Shown here piece by piece: positions 46,430 to 56,268 of a stretch of 64,000 nt of DNA (within the stretch, counting starts at the first letter, position 1; each line of letters opens with the position of its first letter). The notes beneath the pieces are model-generated. The model saw nothing but the letters and a program-made list of their open reading frames with translations, had not been told where the DNA came from and did not search any database. Location: positions 158,842-222,841 of the forward strand of contig MNCI01011956.1 in NCBI GenBank assembly GCA_015680685.1, written 5' to 3'. This stretch comes from Gnetum montanum. Its lineage: Eukaryota; Streptophyta; Gnetopsida; Gnetales; Gnetaceae. A program made the translations under genes and the position numbers.

Positions 46430-49046
46430 ACTCATAACATGATTTCAACTAAGGAAAAACTATCACTTGCCAAAGAGATATAGAAGGATAATGATAGAAA
46501 AAATAATGAAGAAGATTGGATTATTCCTATTTAGATAAGAATATCATATGATCATAATGATCTTTACTATTTTGATTTCACATTCATCTTTCACCAAGAT
46601 GGGTAGTTGTGGAGAGATCTATAGGGCAACATTGTTTTGCCTTCAAAGCATGTAGCACCCACCATATTTCAAACAGCTTTAAAGGAAATGAATTTGAGCC
46701 ATGCACAAGAAGGATATCATATGATCAAACACAAGATGAGACACTACCAACCCATAGAGGCACAAGTTCAAAGAAATGTTGCTATGGAACCCAAATATAT
46801 GCATAACAAGGAAAAGTAGGTTAACTCTCTTATTGTTCTGGAAGAACTTGATGGTAATGCATTTATAGTAGAGAAAATCGACTAAGATCATGAAGTCTAT
46901 TCCAAAATGCCTAGTATTTATCTAGAAGAGCCTATCAAAGTGTAGTTACATTTAGCCTTAGAAAAGACACTAAGAAGAGAAGCAACAAGCTCTAAGTAGA
47001 AGCATTACTCAAGGCCAAGAGCTTTTGTTGGATCACAAAGGGACAAATACCAGAGTCACAAAAGGAAAACTAGCCAACATCATTCTTCCACTACTTCATC
47101 TTCATCCTCACAATCATTGGTGAACTCTAATCGAAGGGAACAAAGGTATAGAGATCATGATAGAGAAAGACAGTGAACTCATGATTGACATGACTATTAG
47201 CCAAGAGATTCTAATGAGAAAGATGAAGAACATAAACCATGAAGAAATAGGGATAGAGATGATGAAAGTGAGATTTATGAGCACCAAAGGGGGCACCACT
47301 ACAACTGAGCATATGAATCCTATGATCATGATGAACACCTATTGGCTACTCACATGATGACAAACATAAGTGAAGTTGTCTACGTTCTAATAAGATACAT
47401 TAGGGATAGCTGCATTCAGTGACTAGACATGAACAACATGCCTAGATTTGAGGATGGATACAATGAAGATCCAAAATACCAGCTTCAAGCATTCCATGAT
47501 GCCTATGCCCTACAGAATATAGAAAGTGACTGGTAGAAACTTAAGTTGTTTACTCAGACACTCATCAAAGAGGCAAAGATTTGGTATAGATCATTAAAAC
47601 TTGAATCAATTAGAAGATGAAGTACCATGCTTGAACTTTTCAATGATAAATACCAAACCTACTCTTGGGTGTTCAATCTTAGAAAGCAAATCCAAGGCTA
47701 GAAGCAAGGAACCCACAAATCCCTTGATGTGACAATGGATAGATACTATCTACTTTTGCATAGCTACCTAGGCCATGGATTTTCCCAAAGGGAGGAGCAT
47801 AGGCACATTATTAGTGAGCTAAGAAATAAAACTAGGGAAACCTTTGGGGTTTATGCCTAAGGTAGACTATCTATAATGACCTCCCATTGAATTTAGAGAC
47901 TCATTGACCAAGTGGAAAAGGAAGAGGATGAATTGAAGAAGAGAGAATTAGTTAAAGAATATAATAGAGATCCATTTATCTAAAAGAAATATGTACGAGT
48001 ATGTGATCAACAACAAGAAGAAACCTTGGAAGAGGTGATACAAAAAAAACACACCACCTATTCACAAATCTGTTACTGATATAGTAACCAAGGTAGAAAA
48101 GATGTGGAATTCAGTGGATGAAAAACTTGCCACAAATTTGAAAATTATAGAAGAAATAACTAAGCAAGCCTTCAACAAAGGCAAAAAGAAAAAGAAGAAA
48201 AAAGACTTTAGATGAAAATGGAAAGTGGCTTCAATGGTAGAATGTTTTGATACAATTTCAAAGGATTAGGAAGGGTGTATAGTGTGCTAGTATGAACATC
48301 CTAAGGGGTGTTGACCTATAATGGCACATTTACAAGAAATAGGGGCATATGCACTTAATCCAAGATTCATCAAGAAGAAAATGCCAAAATGATTACCTTA
48401 CCATCAAGGTAACTATTGGAAGACCTTCCAACTAGCCTACTACCCTAGTGGAGTTTACTTGCAGCCACAAGAGTAGTACCATCAACAATGGTAGCAATCA
48501 TGATCATGGGAAATGCCACCACTAAGATATTAGTACACATATTGGCAACTAGATCCTTATGGATACTATGTTTAGTGTTTGATCTCTCCAAGAAATGTAG
48601 TAGTTTAGACTCAATATTATCCACCAAAGTACCATAGACCTACACCTTAAAGAATGGATTCCAATCCATATGTACATCCACAAGTAGTTGGTTTGTTGAG
48701 TCAACATCCTAATCCTTTACAACCTATACCACCACCTACAATGTAGGGAGAATTTTCATCAAAACCTTAGCAAAAGAACATAACCAGGGTAGTCAACATG
48801 TAGGAGGAGACAACTATGGATGAACCATAATCTAGGAAATGATCATTCTTCTAAATGAGTCTAGAAATGATTTGTAGGATTGGGAACACATCTACTTTCA
48901 CTCCATCCACATCCAATCCTCTAGGAAACAACAAGCTTCCATCATTGTCTAATGAAAATATGATAATTGTCATGCTAACTCAAACTATCACACGTTGGAT
49001 CAAGGAAGGAGCACTTTCTCAAAAATGAATAGACCTAAGAAGTCCC
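46430..49046 (+). pseudogene. gag: Retrotransposon gag remnant, lineage uncertain
   Basis: Across frames the plus strand reads SKHVAPTIFQTALKEMNLSH near the start, then an Arg/His/Ser-rich section, then a capsid domain at about 47430-47760: MPRFEDGYNEDPKYQLQAFH, LFTQTLIKEAKIWYRSLKLE and LFNDKYQTYSWVFNLRKQIQ, matching Retrotrans_gag (WF..L..gSI..W.el...F...f). A charged region (EEDELKKRELVKEYNRDPFI) and a CxYEHPKGC block (about 48280) follow; a proline/glutamine-rich tail leads up to the LTR at 49051. No protease or RT follows. It is not from C2 or T1. Confidence 0.65.
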
Positions 49047-49050
49047 TTGG

Positions 49051-49556
49051 TGTAACATCACATCCCTTGTTAAGGGTGGAAACAATTGTAAATAATGTAA
49101 TTAACCTTCTAATGAAGGGGCACCTTGTTATGAGGAGTTATGACTATTCATGTATCCCTTGGGAAAAGGTTTGACCTATGCTATTTAAGGGCAGGGTTAG
49201 AGGTCATGCCAGCATGGAGTTGTAGAGCCTAGAGAGGCGAGTAATGGGAGTCAGGTGAAGTGAGATAAAAAGGGATTGATCACCCCTTTTGTAGGATAGC
49301 CTAACCATGGTGGTAGTGCCAAATTTCCTCTAAAGATTAAGTGGCATAGGAAGACAACCCAAAAGGGCGTTATAGTACTCTCTTTCATTAATATAATTTT
49401 TTTCATTTTTTCCTTGCTTAATTCTTTAGTATCAATTATTTATTTACTAATTAATTCATTATTTAAGTGTTTATAATATTTCCAATATGTTATCCATGAT
49501 GAATATAATACATTAGGCATTCATATTTTTATGACATCCAAGGACAAGATGTCACA
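49051..49556 (+). repeat. 5' LTR of a gypsy-type element
   Basis: It starts TGTAACATCACATCCC and ends AAGATGTCACA. A primer site follows, so this is a 5' LTR. It shares internal blocks with 6520-7093. Its first 50 bp reappear as fragments at 52129-52174 (inverted), about 52372-52420 and about 52722-52770. Confidence 0.8.
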
Positions 49557-49558
49557 TT

Positions 49559-49570
49559 CGATATCAAAGT
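49559..49570 (+). promoter_or_regulatory. Degenerate primer binding site
   Basis: CGATATCAAAGT differs from TGGTATCAGAGC by four transitions only and starts three bases after the LTR end. Confidence 0.65.
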
Positions 49571-49748
49571 AAACCACAATTTAGGAACCAAGATGAAAGA
49601 AAAACCTTATTTTATTATTATCATAGAACACAAGTACATCTAAGAAAATAACAACATGGAGGAAAATATTATTTTATTTTATTATTAAAAGGAAGTACAT
49701 CGTAAAAAAAAAAGTAGAATAGGAAAATAAAGAAAAGGGCAACTATAA

Positions 49749-51240
49749 TTATTTGTTACAACCAAATGATTCAAGAAGATTTATAACTATCTTTAATTGG
49801 GATTCTCTCTCTTCAATAGTAGCATCTGCTTTGCTAAGCACTACTTTACATCCAACCAGTCCATCACATAGCTGTTTAATATATTGAATCACACATCTTA
49901 CTATAATTGTTGGTTCCTCTTTTCTTTGAAGTTGAGTCTTCAAGATTTTCATCTGTATCGATCGATCATCTATGTCTCTTTGCCATTCCTTTTCCTTTCT
50001 TTGTAAAAACAAAATTTAAATTATGAGTTATGAAAAAATCAACAAACTAAAAGGAGAAAAGAGAGAAAATATAATTATAAATATATATATATATATAAAG
50101 GAAATGTGCATGAGTATCCAAATAGCGCATAACATGTTGCACTTTCCAACTCTCCTAAGAGTTGCTCTAGATTTTTTTACAGTATCTAGAGCATCCTCAA
50201 GAATTGGATGCCAAGATGATGGAAGTCCAGCTTGTACTAAATCATAATTTGCCTTGAAATTACATGATTATGACTCTTGTAGATGATGGACATCCTTATG
50301 AATAGAATAGGATTTGTTGTTAGAGATTCATTGATTAATATGTTGAGGAAGCACAAATTCTTCTTCAATAGCTGCCACTATCTTTCCCATAAAATAAGAA
50401 GAACCAAAGATAGAGAAAGAATAAACCATTGGAATAGATTCAAAAATTGTTGCTGATGTTGCTTGTGGAAGGGAACCTCTTCTAGGTGTCAAAGGAAAAG
50501 AAGGTATGAGTAATGATCTAAGTGGTGGTGGAATAGGAGTCTATGCAAAAGTAGCACCTACATCACCTCTATCCATCTCTCAGATAAAATATTGTTGCTC
50601 CATACACCTCTGGAACACAAAAAAATTAAAAAAATTTAAAAATTAAATTATTATTAACATTATACAAGGAAAAGAAGAAAGTATTTAAACCTTTAAATAA
50701 TTAAAACCTACCTCTGGTTGCTTCCCCTTATCATGTCTTGAACCTTGTCAAGGAGTTAGTTGGGATTGTTGTTAAGCCTATTATTGGATTGATTGTCTTA
50801 TAACTATTGGACTATTAGAACTTTGCCTAGTATGTTACCTTTGCAAAATAAATTTATTAAAAAAAATAAAAGAAAATATAAAAATATAGATAAAATATTT
50901 AATTTAGTAAATTATATTTAAATATATACCTTGGAAGTAGAAATTGTGGTCTGTTCTTGCGATTGAGCCATACCAAAGGTTGAAATACCTTGAATTTCTT
51001 CAATTTGTGTAGATTTAGCACTCTACATTGGTTCATTCTACAGCCCAGATTGCACTGTCAAATACATAAAATAAAAACATAATTAATAAATAAATAAAAA
51101 CATGAAAGTACCTCACTGATTTTCTCTTAGCTTCGAGCTTACTCTAAAGCTAGTTGACCTTTTTGGGCATCCATAATCTTACTCCTTATAAATCTCTCAT
51201 TTTCAAGAAAAATTTAAGGCACAATCAAGGATCATAATGA
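49749..51240 (-). pseudogene. Unrecognised antisense reading with possible introns
   Basis: The frame 50012-49749 is open (MFLQRKEKEWQRDIDDRSIQ ... LKIVINLLESFGCNK) and looks coiled-coil-like, rich in Lys/Glu/Gln. Further upstream on the minus strand, 50270-50105 reads DLVQAGLPSSWHPILEDALD, then TVKKSRATLRRVGKCNMLCA, without stops, and 50590-50330 reads LIPSFPLTPRRGSLPQATSA. These blocks are separated by AT-rich segments that could be introns. I do not recognise a family; a transposon-encoded accessory protein is possible given the setting. Confidence 0.35.
50081..50097. repeat. (AT)n microsatellite
   Basis: About eight AT units within a longer AT-rich stretch. Confidence 0.9.
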
Positions 51241-51393
51241 GTAAAATTTTTTTTGAGATGATCATAACTTAAGATCATACACATGATCAAAGGTATACAA
51301 CATAAAGTATAGGATTTTAAAGAATGTTGGTGGGTAACAGAAATTTCAGTCACAGTAGTACAAAAAGTATAGAAATAAGACATCGACTAATCA

Positions 51394-51775
51394 TAAACCA
51401 TACTGGTTATGGCAACATAAAATGGATGATGCATTTCAGTAGTTTTCACAAAATTATGATGCACAATGAGGTCGTTGTAGCTGTTCTAGATATTGCTACA
51501 ATGACCACTGCAATCACCATTGACAGATATTATTATTCTTATTGGATTGGCTATGCACCTATGGCTATGATACAGTTTCCACATCCTCTGCAACAGCAAC
51601 AGCCACGTTTTTTGTTGTATCATCGCTTTTGATTATGAATTTCTCATTGGGGACCTCCATTCTCACACAAAACCCATAATTGTTGTAGCCCCAGCTTGGA
51701 GTCCTCAGATTTTTAGGCTCTACTGTAGCTGTAACGGCCAAGATAGTAGGGGAGCTAAAGAGGCAAAATGCGATG
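51394..51775 (+). repeat. Isolated copy of the ~350-bp satellite unit
   Basis: It has the same landmarks in the same order as the array at 52300-54202: CATACTGGTTATGG, TTTTCACAAAATTATGATGC, GCTACAATGACCA, TTGGATTGGCTATGCACC, GGGGACCTCCATTCTCA, CAGCTTGGAGTCCTCAGATT and GGGGAGCTAAAGAGGCAAAA. It ends where the RT fragment starts. Confidence 0.85.
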
Positions 51776-51960
51776 ATGTGTTTAGATTATCTAATGCACT
51801 TGCAACATTTATGGCATTAATGAATAATATTTTTCATGAATATCTTGATCAATTTGTCATAATATTTATGGATGATATACTTGTTTATTCTAAATCAAGA
51901 GAAGGACATATCAAACATTTAAAAATTACAATGGAAATTCTTAAAAAATATCAATTAAAA
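51776..51960 (+). pseudogene. pol: Gypsy RT fragment (palm)
   Basis: The frame reads FRLSNALATFMALMNNIFHE, then YLDQFVIIFMDDILVYSKSR and EGHIKHLKITMEILKKYQLK. FMDD stands for the YIDD/YMDD catalytic box and keeps both aspartates. At 51961 the RT is joined directly to the 3' end of an antisense 5S rRNA copy. The same palm segment occurs twice more, at 55304-55440 (inverted) and 55452-55589. Confidence 0.85.
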
Positions 51961-52075
51961 TGCAACACTAAGACTTCCCGATAGGTCATCCATCCAAGTA
52001 CTACTCTAGCCAAAGCATGCTTAATTACAAAGTTCTGATGGGATCCAATGTGTTAGCACTGGTATGATCACACCC
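51961..52075 (-). pseudogene. 5S rRNA-derived copy A
   Basis: On the minus strand it starts GGGTGTGATCATACCAG and ends GTCTTAGTGTTGCA, about 115 nt against the usual 120. The internal promoter region is well kept (TTAAGCATGCTTTGGC, TAGAGTAGTACTTGGATGGA). Most changes are C-to-T or G-to-A, as expected after CpG methylation and decay. A pol III transcription unit is unlikely because it has fused to RT sequence at its 3' end. Confidence 0.85.
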
Positions 52076-52128
52076 GTCGAGTGCACAACACTATGCCCAC
52101 TTAAAATTGCACCACGCAAAGCAATGAC

Positions 52129-52174
52129 AATGTTTACAATCGTTTTCACCCTTAACAAGGGATGAGATATTACA
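52129..52174 (-). repeat. Fragment of the 49051-type LTR start, inverted
   Basis: The minus strand reads TGTAATATCTCATCCC followed by TTGTTAAGGGTGAAAACGA, matching the start of the LTR at 49051. It is joined directly to the upstream spacer of the 5S copy A, so the breakpoint is inside the LTR. Confidence 0.8.
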
Positions 52175-52299
52175 ATCTATCCCCTAAGCATCTAACTTAT
52201 CTTCGAGCACTTCCTCGATATCTAGCTGCTCAATGGTTGCTTCATCGTTATGCTCCTTAGCTTCAGTTCCCTTATTTTCCTCATTATATTTATACAAAT

Positions 52300-54202
52300 A
52301 AAAAATCAAAATTTATAAACATAATTTATTACATCCATAATAAATTCAACCTATCTGGTTAATTACATTTTTAAGGGTGGAAACAATTGTAAACAATGTA
52401 ATTAACCAATCATAAACCATACTAGTTATGGCACCATACAGATAATGTCAATAACAATGTCCTCTACAATAGTAGTAGGCACATTCTTAGTTGTACTGTT
52501 GCTTCTGATTATGGGTTTCTCATCAAGGACCTCCATTCTCATGCAAAACCCATCACTGTTGTAGCGCCACCTTGGAATCCTTAGATTTTTAGGCTTTGTT
52601 GCAACTGTAACAGCTAGGATAGCAGGGGAGCTGAAGGGGAAAATAAAAATAAAAAATCAAAATTTATAAACATAATTTATTACATCCATAATAAATTCAA
52701 CCTATCTGGTTAATTACATTGTTAAGGATGGAAACAATTGTAAACAATGTAATTAACCAATCATAAACCATACTGGTTATGGAACCATACAGATAATGTC
52801 AATAACAATGTCCTCTACAGCGGTAGTAGGCACGTTCTCAGTTGTACTGTTTCTTCTAATTATGGGTTTCTCATCAAGGACCTCCATTCTCATGCAAAAC
52901 CCATCACCATTGTAGCCCCAGCTTGGAATCCTCAGATTTTTAGGCTTTGTTGCAATTATAACAGCTAGGATAGCAGAGGAGCTGAAGGGGGAAAATGCGA
53001 TGATGCATTTCAATGGTTTTCATGAAATTATGATACACAGTGAGGTTGTTGTAGCTGTTGTGGCTATTGCTACAATGGCCATTGCAATTGCCATTGACAA
53101 ATATTATTATTCTTGTTGGATTGGCTGTGCACCTATGGCTGTGGCATTTCTTTCACCACTCCATTTTTGCATCCTCTACAGTAGTAGCAACCATGTTCTC
53201 GATTGTACCATCGCTTCTGATTGTGGGTTTCTCATTGGGGACCTCCATTCTCACTCTGAACCCATCACCGTTGTAGCCCTAGCTTGGAATCCTTGGATTT
53301 TTAGCCTTTTCTATAGCTATAATGGCCAGGATAGTGGGGGAGCTGAAAGGAAAAATGCAATAATGCGTTTCGACGGTTTTCATGAAATTATGATGCACAG
53401 TAAGGTTGTTTTAGCTATTGTTGCAATGGCCATTTACAGATATTATTATTCTTATTGTATTAGTTGTGCACCTATGGCTGTGGCACTGCTTCCACCACTC
53501 CATTTTTTACATCCTTTGCAACAATAGCAGCAACATTCTTGGTTGTACCATCACTTTCGATTGTGGGTTTCTCATTGGGGACCTCCATTTTCATGCAGAA
53601 CCCATCACAGTTGCAGCCCCAGCTTGGAATACTCAGATTTTTAGCCTCTACTACAACTATAACAGCCAGGATAGCGGGGGAGCTGAAGGGGAAAAATGCA
53701 ATGATGCGTTTCGAAAATTTTCACGAAATTATGATGCACAGCAAGGCCATTGCAACTATTCTAGCAATTTCTACAATGGCCATTGCAATTGCCATTGATA
53801 GATAGTATTATTCTTGTTGTATTGGTTGTGCACCTGTGGCTATGGCACTGCTTCCACATCCTCCGTAGTAGCAGCAGCCATGTTCTCAGTTGTACCACCA
53901 CTTTTGATTATGGGTATCTTGTCAGGGACCTCCATTCTCACGTAGAACCCATCACCGTTGCAGCTCCTAGCTTGGAATCGTTGGATTTTTAGGCTCTGCT
54001 ACAGCTATAATGGCTAGGATAGCAGGGGAACTAAAGGGGCAAAATGCGATGATGCGTTTCGGTGATTTTCACGAAATTATGATACACAACGAGGTCATTG
54101 TAGCTGTCTGTGGCCATTGCTGCAATGGACATTACAATTGCCATTTACAAATATTATTATTCTTGTTGGATTGGCTATGCACCTGTGGTTGTGGCATTAC
54201 AC
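52300..54202 (+). repeat. ~350-bp satellite-like tandem array
   Basis: The word CATGAAATTATGAT or a variant occurs at 53021, 53381, 53722 and 54070, giving steps of 360, 341 and 348 bp. Two shorter hybrid units (about 52300-52640 and 52643-52990, step about 351) replace the first half by a piece of the 49051-type LTR (GTGGAAACAATTGTAAACAATGTAATTAACC-like). Every unit has the GGACCTCCATTCTCA and GATTTTTAGGCT landmarks. Long plus-strand frames (up to 175 codons) run through several units but have different sequences in each reading frame and no domain motif, so I treat them as fortuitous. Confidence 0.9.
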
Positions 54203-54365
54203 CCTCTTTAAAAAAATATAAAGATTTAGTGTTTGGTAAAACTAGAGAATTACCTCCAAAAAGAATTTTTGAATATGTCATTGATATTTTTCTTGGTACA
54301 CAACCTATCTCAAAAGCTCCTTATAGATTTTCTACTTCAAAATTAAAAGAATTAAAATATTCGTC
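54203..54365 (+). pseudogene. pol: Gypsy RT N-terminal fragment
   Basis: The frame reads LFKKYKDLVFGKTRELPPKR, then IFEYVIDIFLGTQPISKAPY and RFSTSKLKELKY, the linker and fingers of gypsy RT. It ends at about 54365; the next 100 or so residues of RT are missing before the palm segment that resumes at 55441. Confidence 0.8.
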
Positions 54366-54875
54366 AAGGCAGAGCCGTGGCTCATTCTTCAAGGGCATTA
54401 ATTTTTCATTAAGTAATCCAGTAATTATTAAGAGTTTGCACCTACCTGTCAAGTGTTTAACCCATCTAATACTTCTTAAGTAATCCCAACTCTGTACTAG
54501 GTTTTCATTAATTGATTGATGTAAATATTATGTGCTTGGGCTAGAGTAGTACTAGGATTAAACTTAGTCTCCCTCCAAGTTTAAGAGGACTTACAGTGAT
54601 CGGAAGCAATAAAAATATTATTTTCAATCAATTATGCATTAATTTGTTTACCTTCAATTGAAGCTTCAAAAATTAGTAAAACAAATTGAAATTTTTAAAA
54701 ACCTAATTTAGTTGATGCAGATATCTTCTTGATGGCTTTTGTAGCGCTATAAAGGATGGCTCATGGCTAAAGCCATGCTTTCTCATTTCATTTTTTGTTC
54801 CTATTTTTCTCTCTTTATGCATGGCATGATGTTGCCTAGCATAAGCTTAAGTGATTGCAACGTCATGCACTTGAC
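54366..54875 (+). other. Spacer with a 26-bp 5S fragment
   Basis: 54533-54558 (TGCTTGGGCTAGAGTAGTAC then TAGGAT) equals the middle of plant 5S rRNA and is nearer to the consensus than the fuller copies. The last part (about 54750-54875) aligns with the spacer before the second plus-strand 5S copy (GCTCATGGCTAAAGCC against GCTCAGGGCTGAAGCT), so it is 5S intergenic spacer. The rest is unassigned. Confidence 0.55.
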
Positions 54876-54993
54876 AAATACAATCATTCTAGTGCTAACA
54901 CAATAGATCTAATCAAAATTCTATAATTAAGCACGCTTGGGCTAGAGTAGTACTATGATGGGTGACCTCTTAGGAAGTCCTAGTGTTGCACCC
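54876..54993 (+). pseudogene. 5S rRNA-derived copy B
   Basis: A 118-nt copy ending GTCCTAGTGTTGCACCC. The 5' half is strongly altered (AAATACAATCATTCTAGTGC), while the internal promoter half is close to consensus (AATTAAGCACGCTTGGGC, TAGAGTAGTACTATGATGGG). It is followed by a T run (CATTTTTG), as pol III units are. The next copy starts 313 bp later, a spacing that fits a tandem 5S rDNA unit. Confidence 0.85.
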
Positions 54994-55188
54994 TCATTTT
55001 TGCTCCACTTTTCTTGTTTCGTCTTTATTTTCTGATGGTGCTCATTCTTTATTATCTGTTCTTTGTCACAGGCTCAGGGCTGAAGCTGTCTTTTCTCTTT
55101 TCCTTTTTCTTTCCAACTTTTCTCTCATTATGAATGTCATTGCTTTGCGTGGTGCAAGTTTATGTGGGCGCAACATCATGCACTCAAC

Positions 55189-55303
55189 GGGTGCAATCAT
55201 ACTAGCACTAACGCATCGGATCCCATTAGAACTTTGTAATTAAGAATGCTTGTGCTAGAGTAGTATTGGGATGGGTGACCTCTTGAGAAGTCCTAGTGTT
55301 GCA
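55189..55303 (+). pseudogene. 5S rRNA-derived copy C
   Basis: It starts GGGTGCAATCATACTAGCAC and continues GGATCCCATTAGAACTTTGT, with the internal promoter TTAAGAATGCTTGTGCTAGA. It ends AGTGTTGCA and joins antisense RT sequence at 55304. Its upstream spacer (TGTCATTGCTTTGCGTGGTG at about 55135) is also found, inverted, beside copy A. Confidence 0.85.
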
Positions 55304-55589
55304 TTTTAATTGATATTTTTTAAGAATTTCCATTGTAGTTTTCAAATGCTCGATATGTGCTTCTCTTGATTTAGAATAAACAAGTATATCATCCATAAAT
55401 ACTATAACAAATTGATCAAGATATTCACAAAAAATATTATGCCATTAATGAATAATATTTTTCATGAATATCTTGATCAATTTGTTATAGTATTTATGGA
55501 TGATATACTTGTTTATTTATAAATCAAGAGAAGCACATATCGAACATTTAAAAACTAAAATGGAAATTCTTAAAGAATATCAATTAAAA
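55304..55589. repeat. 137-bp-arm inverted repeat (hairpin) of RT sequence
   Basis: 55304-55440 is the reverse complement of 55452-55589, with only about nine mismatches by eye and an 11-bp loop (GCCATTAATGA). Both arms encode the RT palm segment of the 51776-51960 fragment. A transcript through it would fold into a long near-perfect duplex. Confidence 0.9.
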
Positions 55590-56268
55590 GCTAAATTGAG
55601 TAAATGTGAACTCTTTAAGGAAGAAGTTTCATATTTAGGACATATAGTTTCCAAGAAATGATTGCAACTTGATCTAGCAAAAATTAGTGTGATCTGGGAT
55701 TGGCTTGAATTAAAAGATGTTACAGTAGTTCAAAGTTTCTTAGGGTTAGCCAATTTTTATCAATGTTTTATTAAAGATTATTCTACTTTGGTAGCCTCAT
55801 TAACTGACCTTTTGCAAAAGAAACGTGAGTTCAAATTTCATGAAAAATGTAGGGAATCTTTTCTCAGATTAAAGATGTTACTTACAACAACACCTATTTT
55901 GAGAATTTCAGATGAAGATCTACCATTTGAAGTATCCACAGATGCCTCTAGAATAAGAATCAGTGTAGTTCTTTCATAGGAAGGTAAATTGGTATGTTAT
56001 GAATCTCATAAATTACGAGCTGAGGTAAATTACTCAACCCATGATCTAGAATTACTAGCAATTATTCATACCTTGAAAGTTTGGAGACATTATCTTTGTA
56101 GAAATAAGTTTGTACTAAAAATAGATCATAAAATTTTAGAATATTTGCAAAGGCAACATATTTTGAATACTTGTCAAAGGTGATAGATAGAATTATTAGT
56201 AGAATATGATTTTGCAATCAAATATGTTCGTAGCAAGAAAAATGTGGTAGCTAATGCCCTTATTTGAA
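55590..56268 (+). pseudogene. pol: Gypsy RT thumb and RNase H, decayed
   Basis: The reading gives KLSKCELFKEEVSYLGHIVS, then VVQSFLGLANFYQCFIKDYS, LVASLTDLLQKKREFKF and FLRLKMLLTTTPILRISDED (RT thumb and connection). RNase H follows: FEVSTDASRIRISVVLS, LRAEVNYSTHDLELLAIIHT, LKVWRHYLCRNKFVLKIDHK and YVRSKKNVVANALI. The catalytic D of TDAS and E of DLELLA are kept. There are only a few stops, so this is younger or better preserved than its neighbours. Confidence 0.85.

Noticed and set aside
49051-49556. Solo LTR
   Set aside because: A Met-tRNA-like primer site follows it directly, so it is a 5' LTR; the flanking 5-mers do not match as a target duplication.
53000-53527. 175-codon and other long plus-strand ORFs in 53.0-54.5 kb
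   Set aside because: They run through tandem satellite units in changing frames, have no domain motif, and the last one passes from repeat into an RT fragment. The openness comes from the repeat's low stop content.
54876-55303. Functional 5S rRNA genes
   Set aside because: All copies differ from plant 5S rRNA at many positions, mainly by CpG-type decay, and copies A and C run directly into antisense RT sequence.
54876-55303. Cassandra-type TRIM element carrying 5S in its LTRs
   Set aside because: The two copies are only 313 bp apart with a spacer that looks like 5S rDNA spacer, and no Met-tRNA primer site or polypurine tract lies between them. Not fully excluded.
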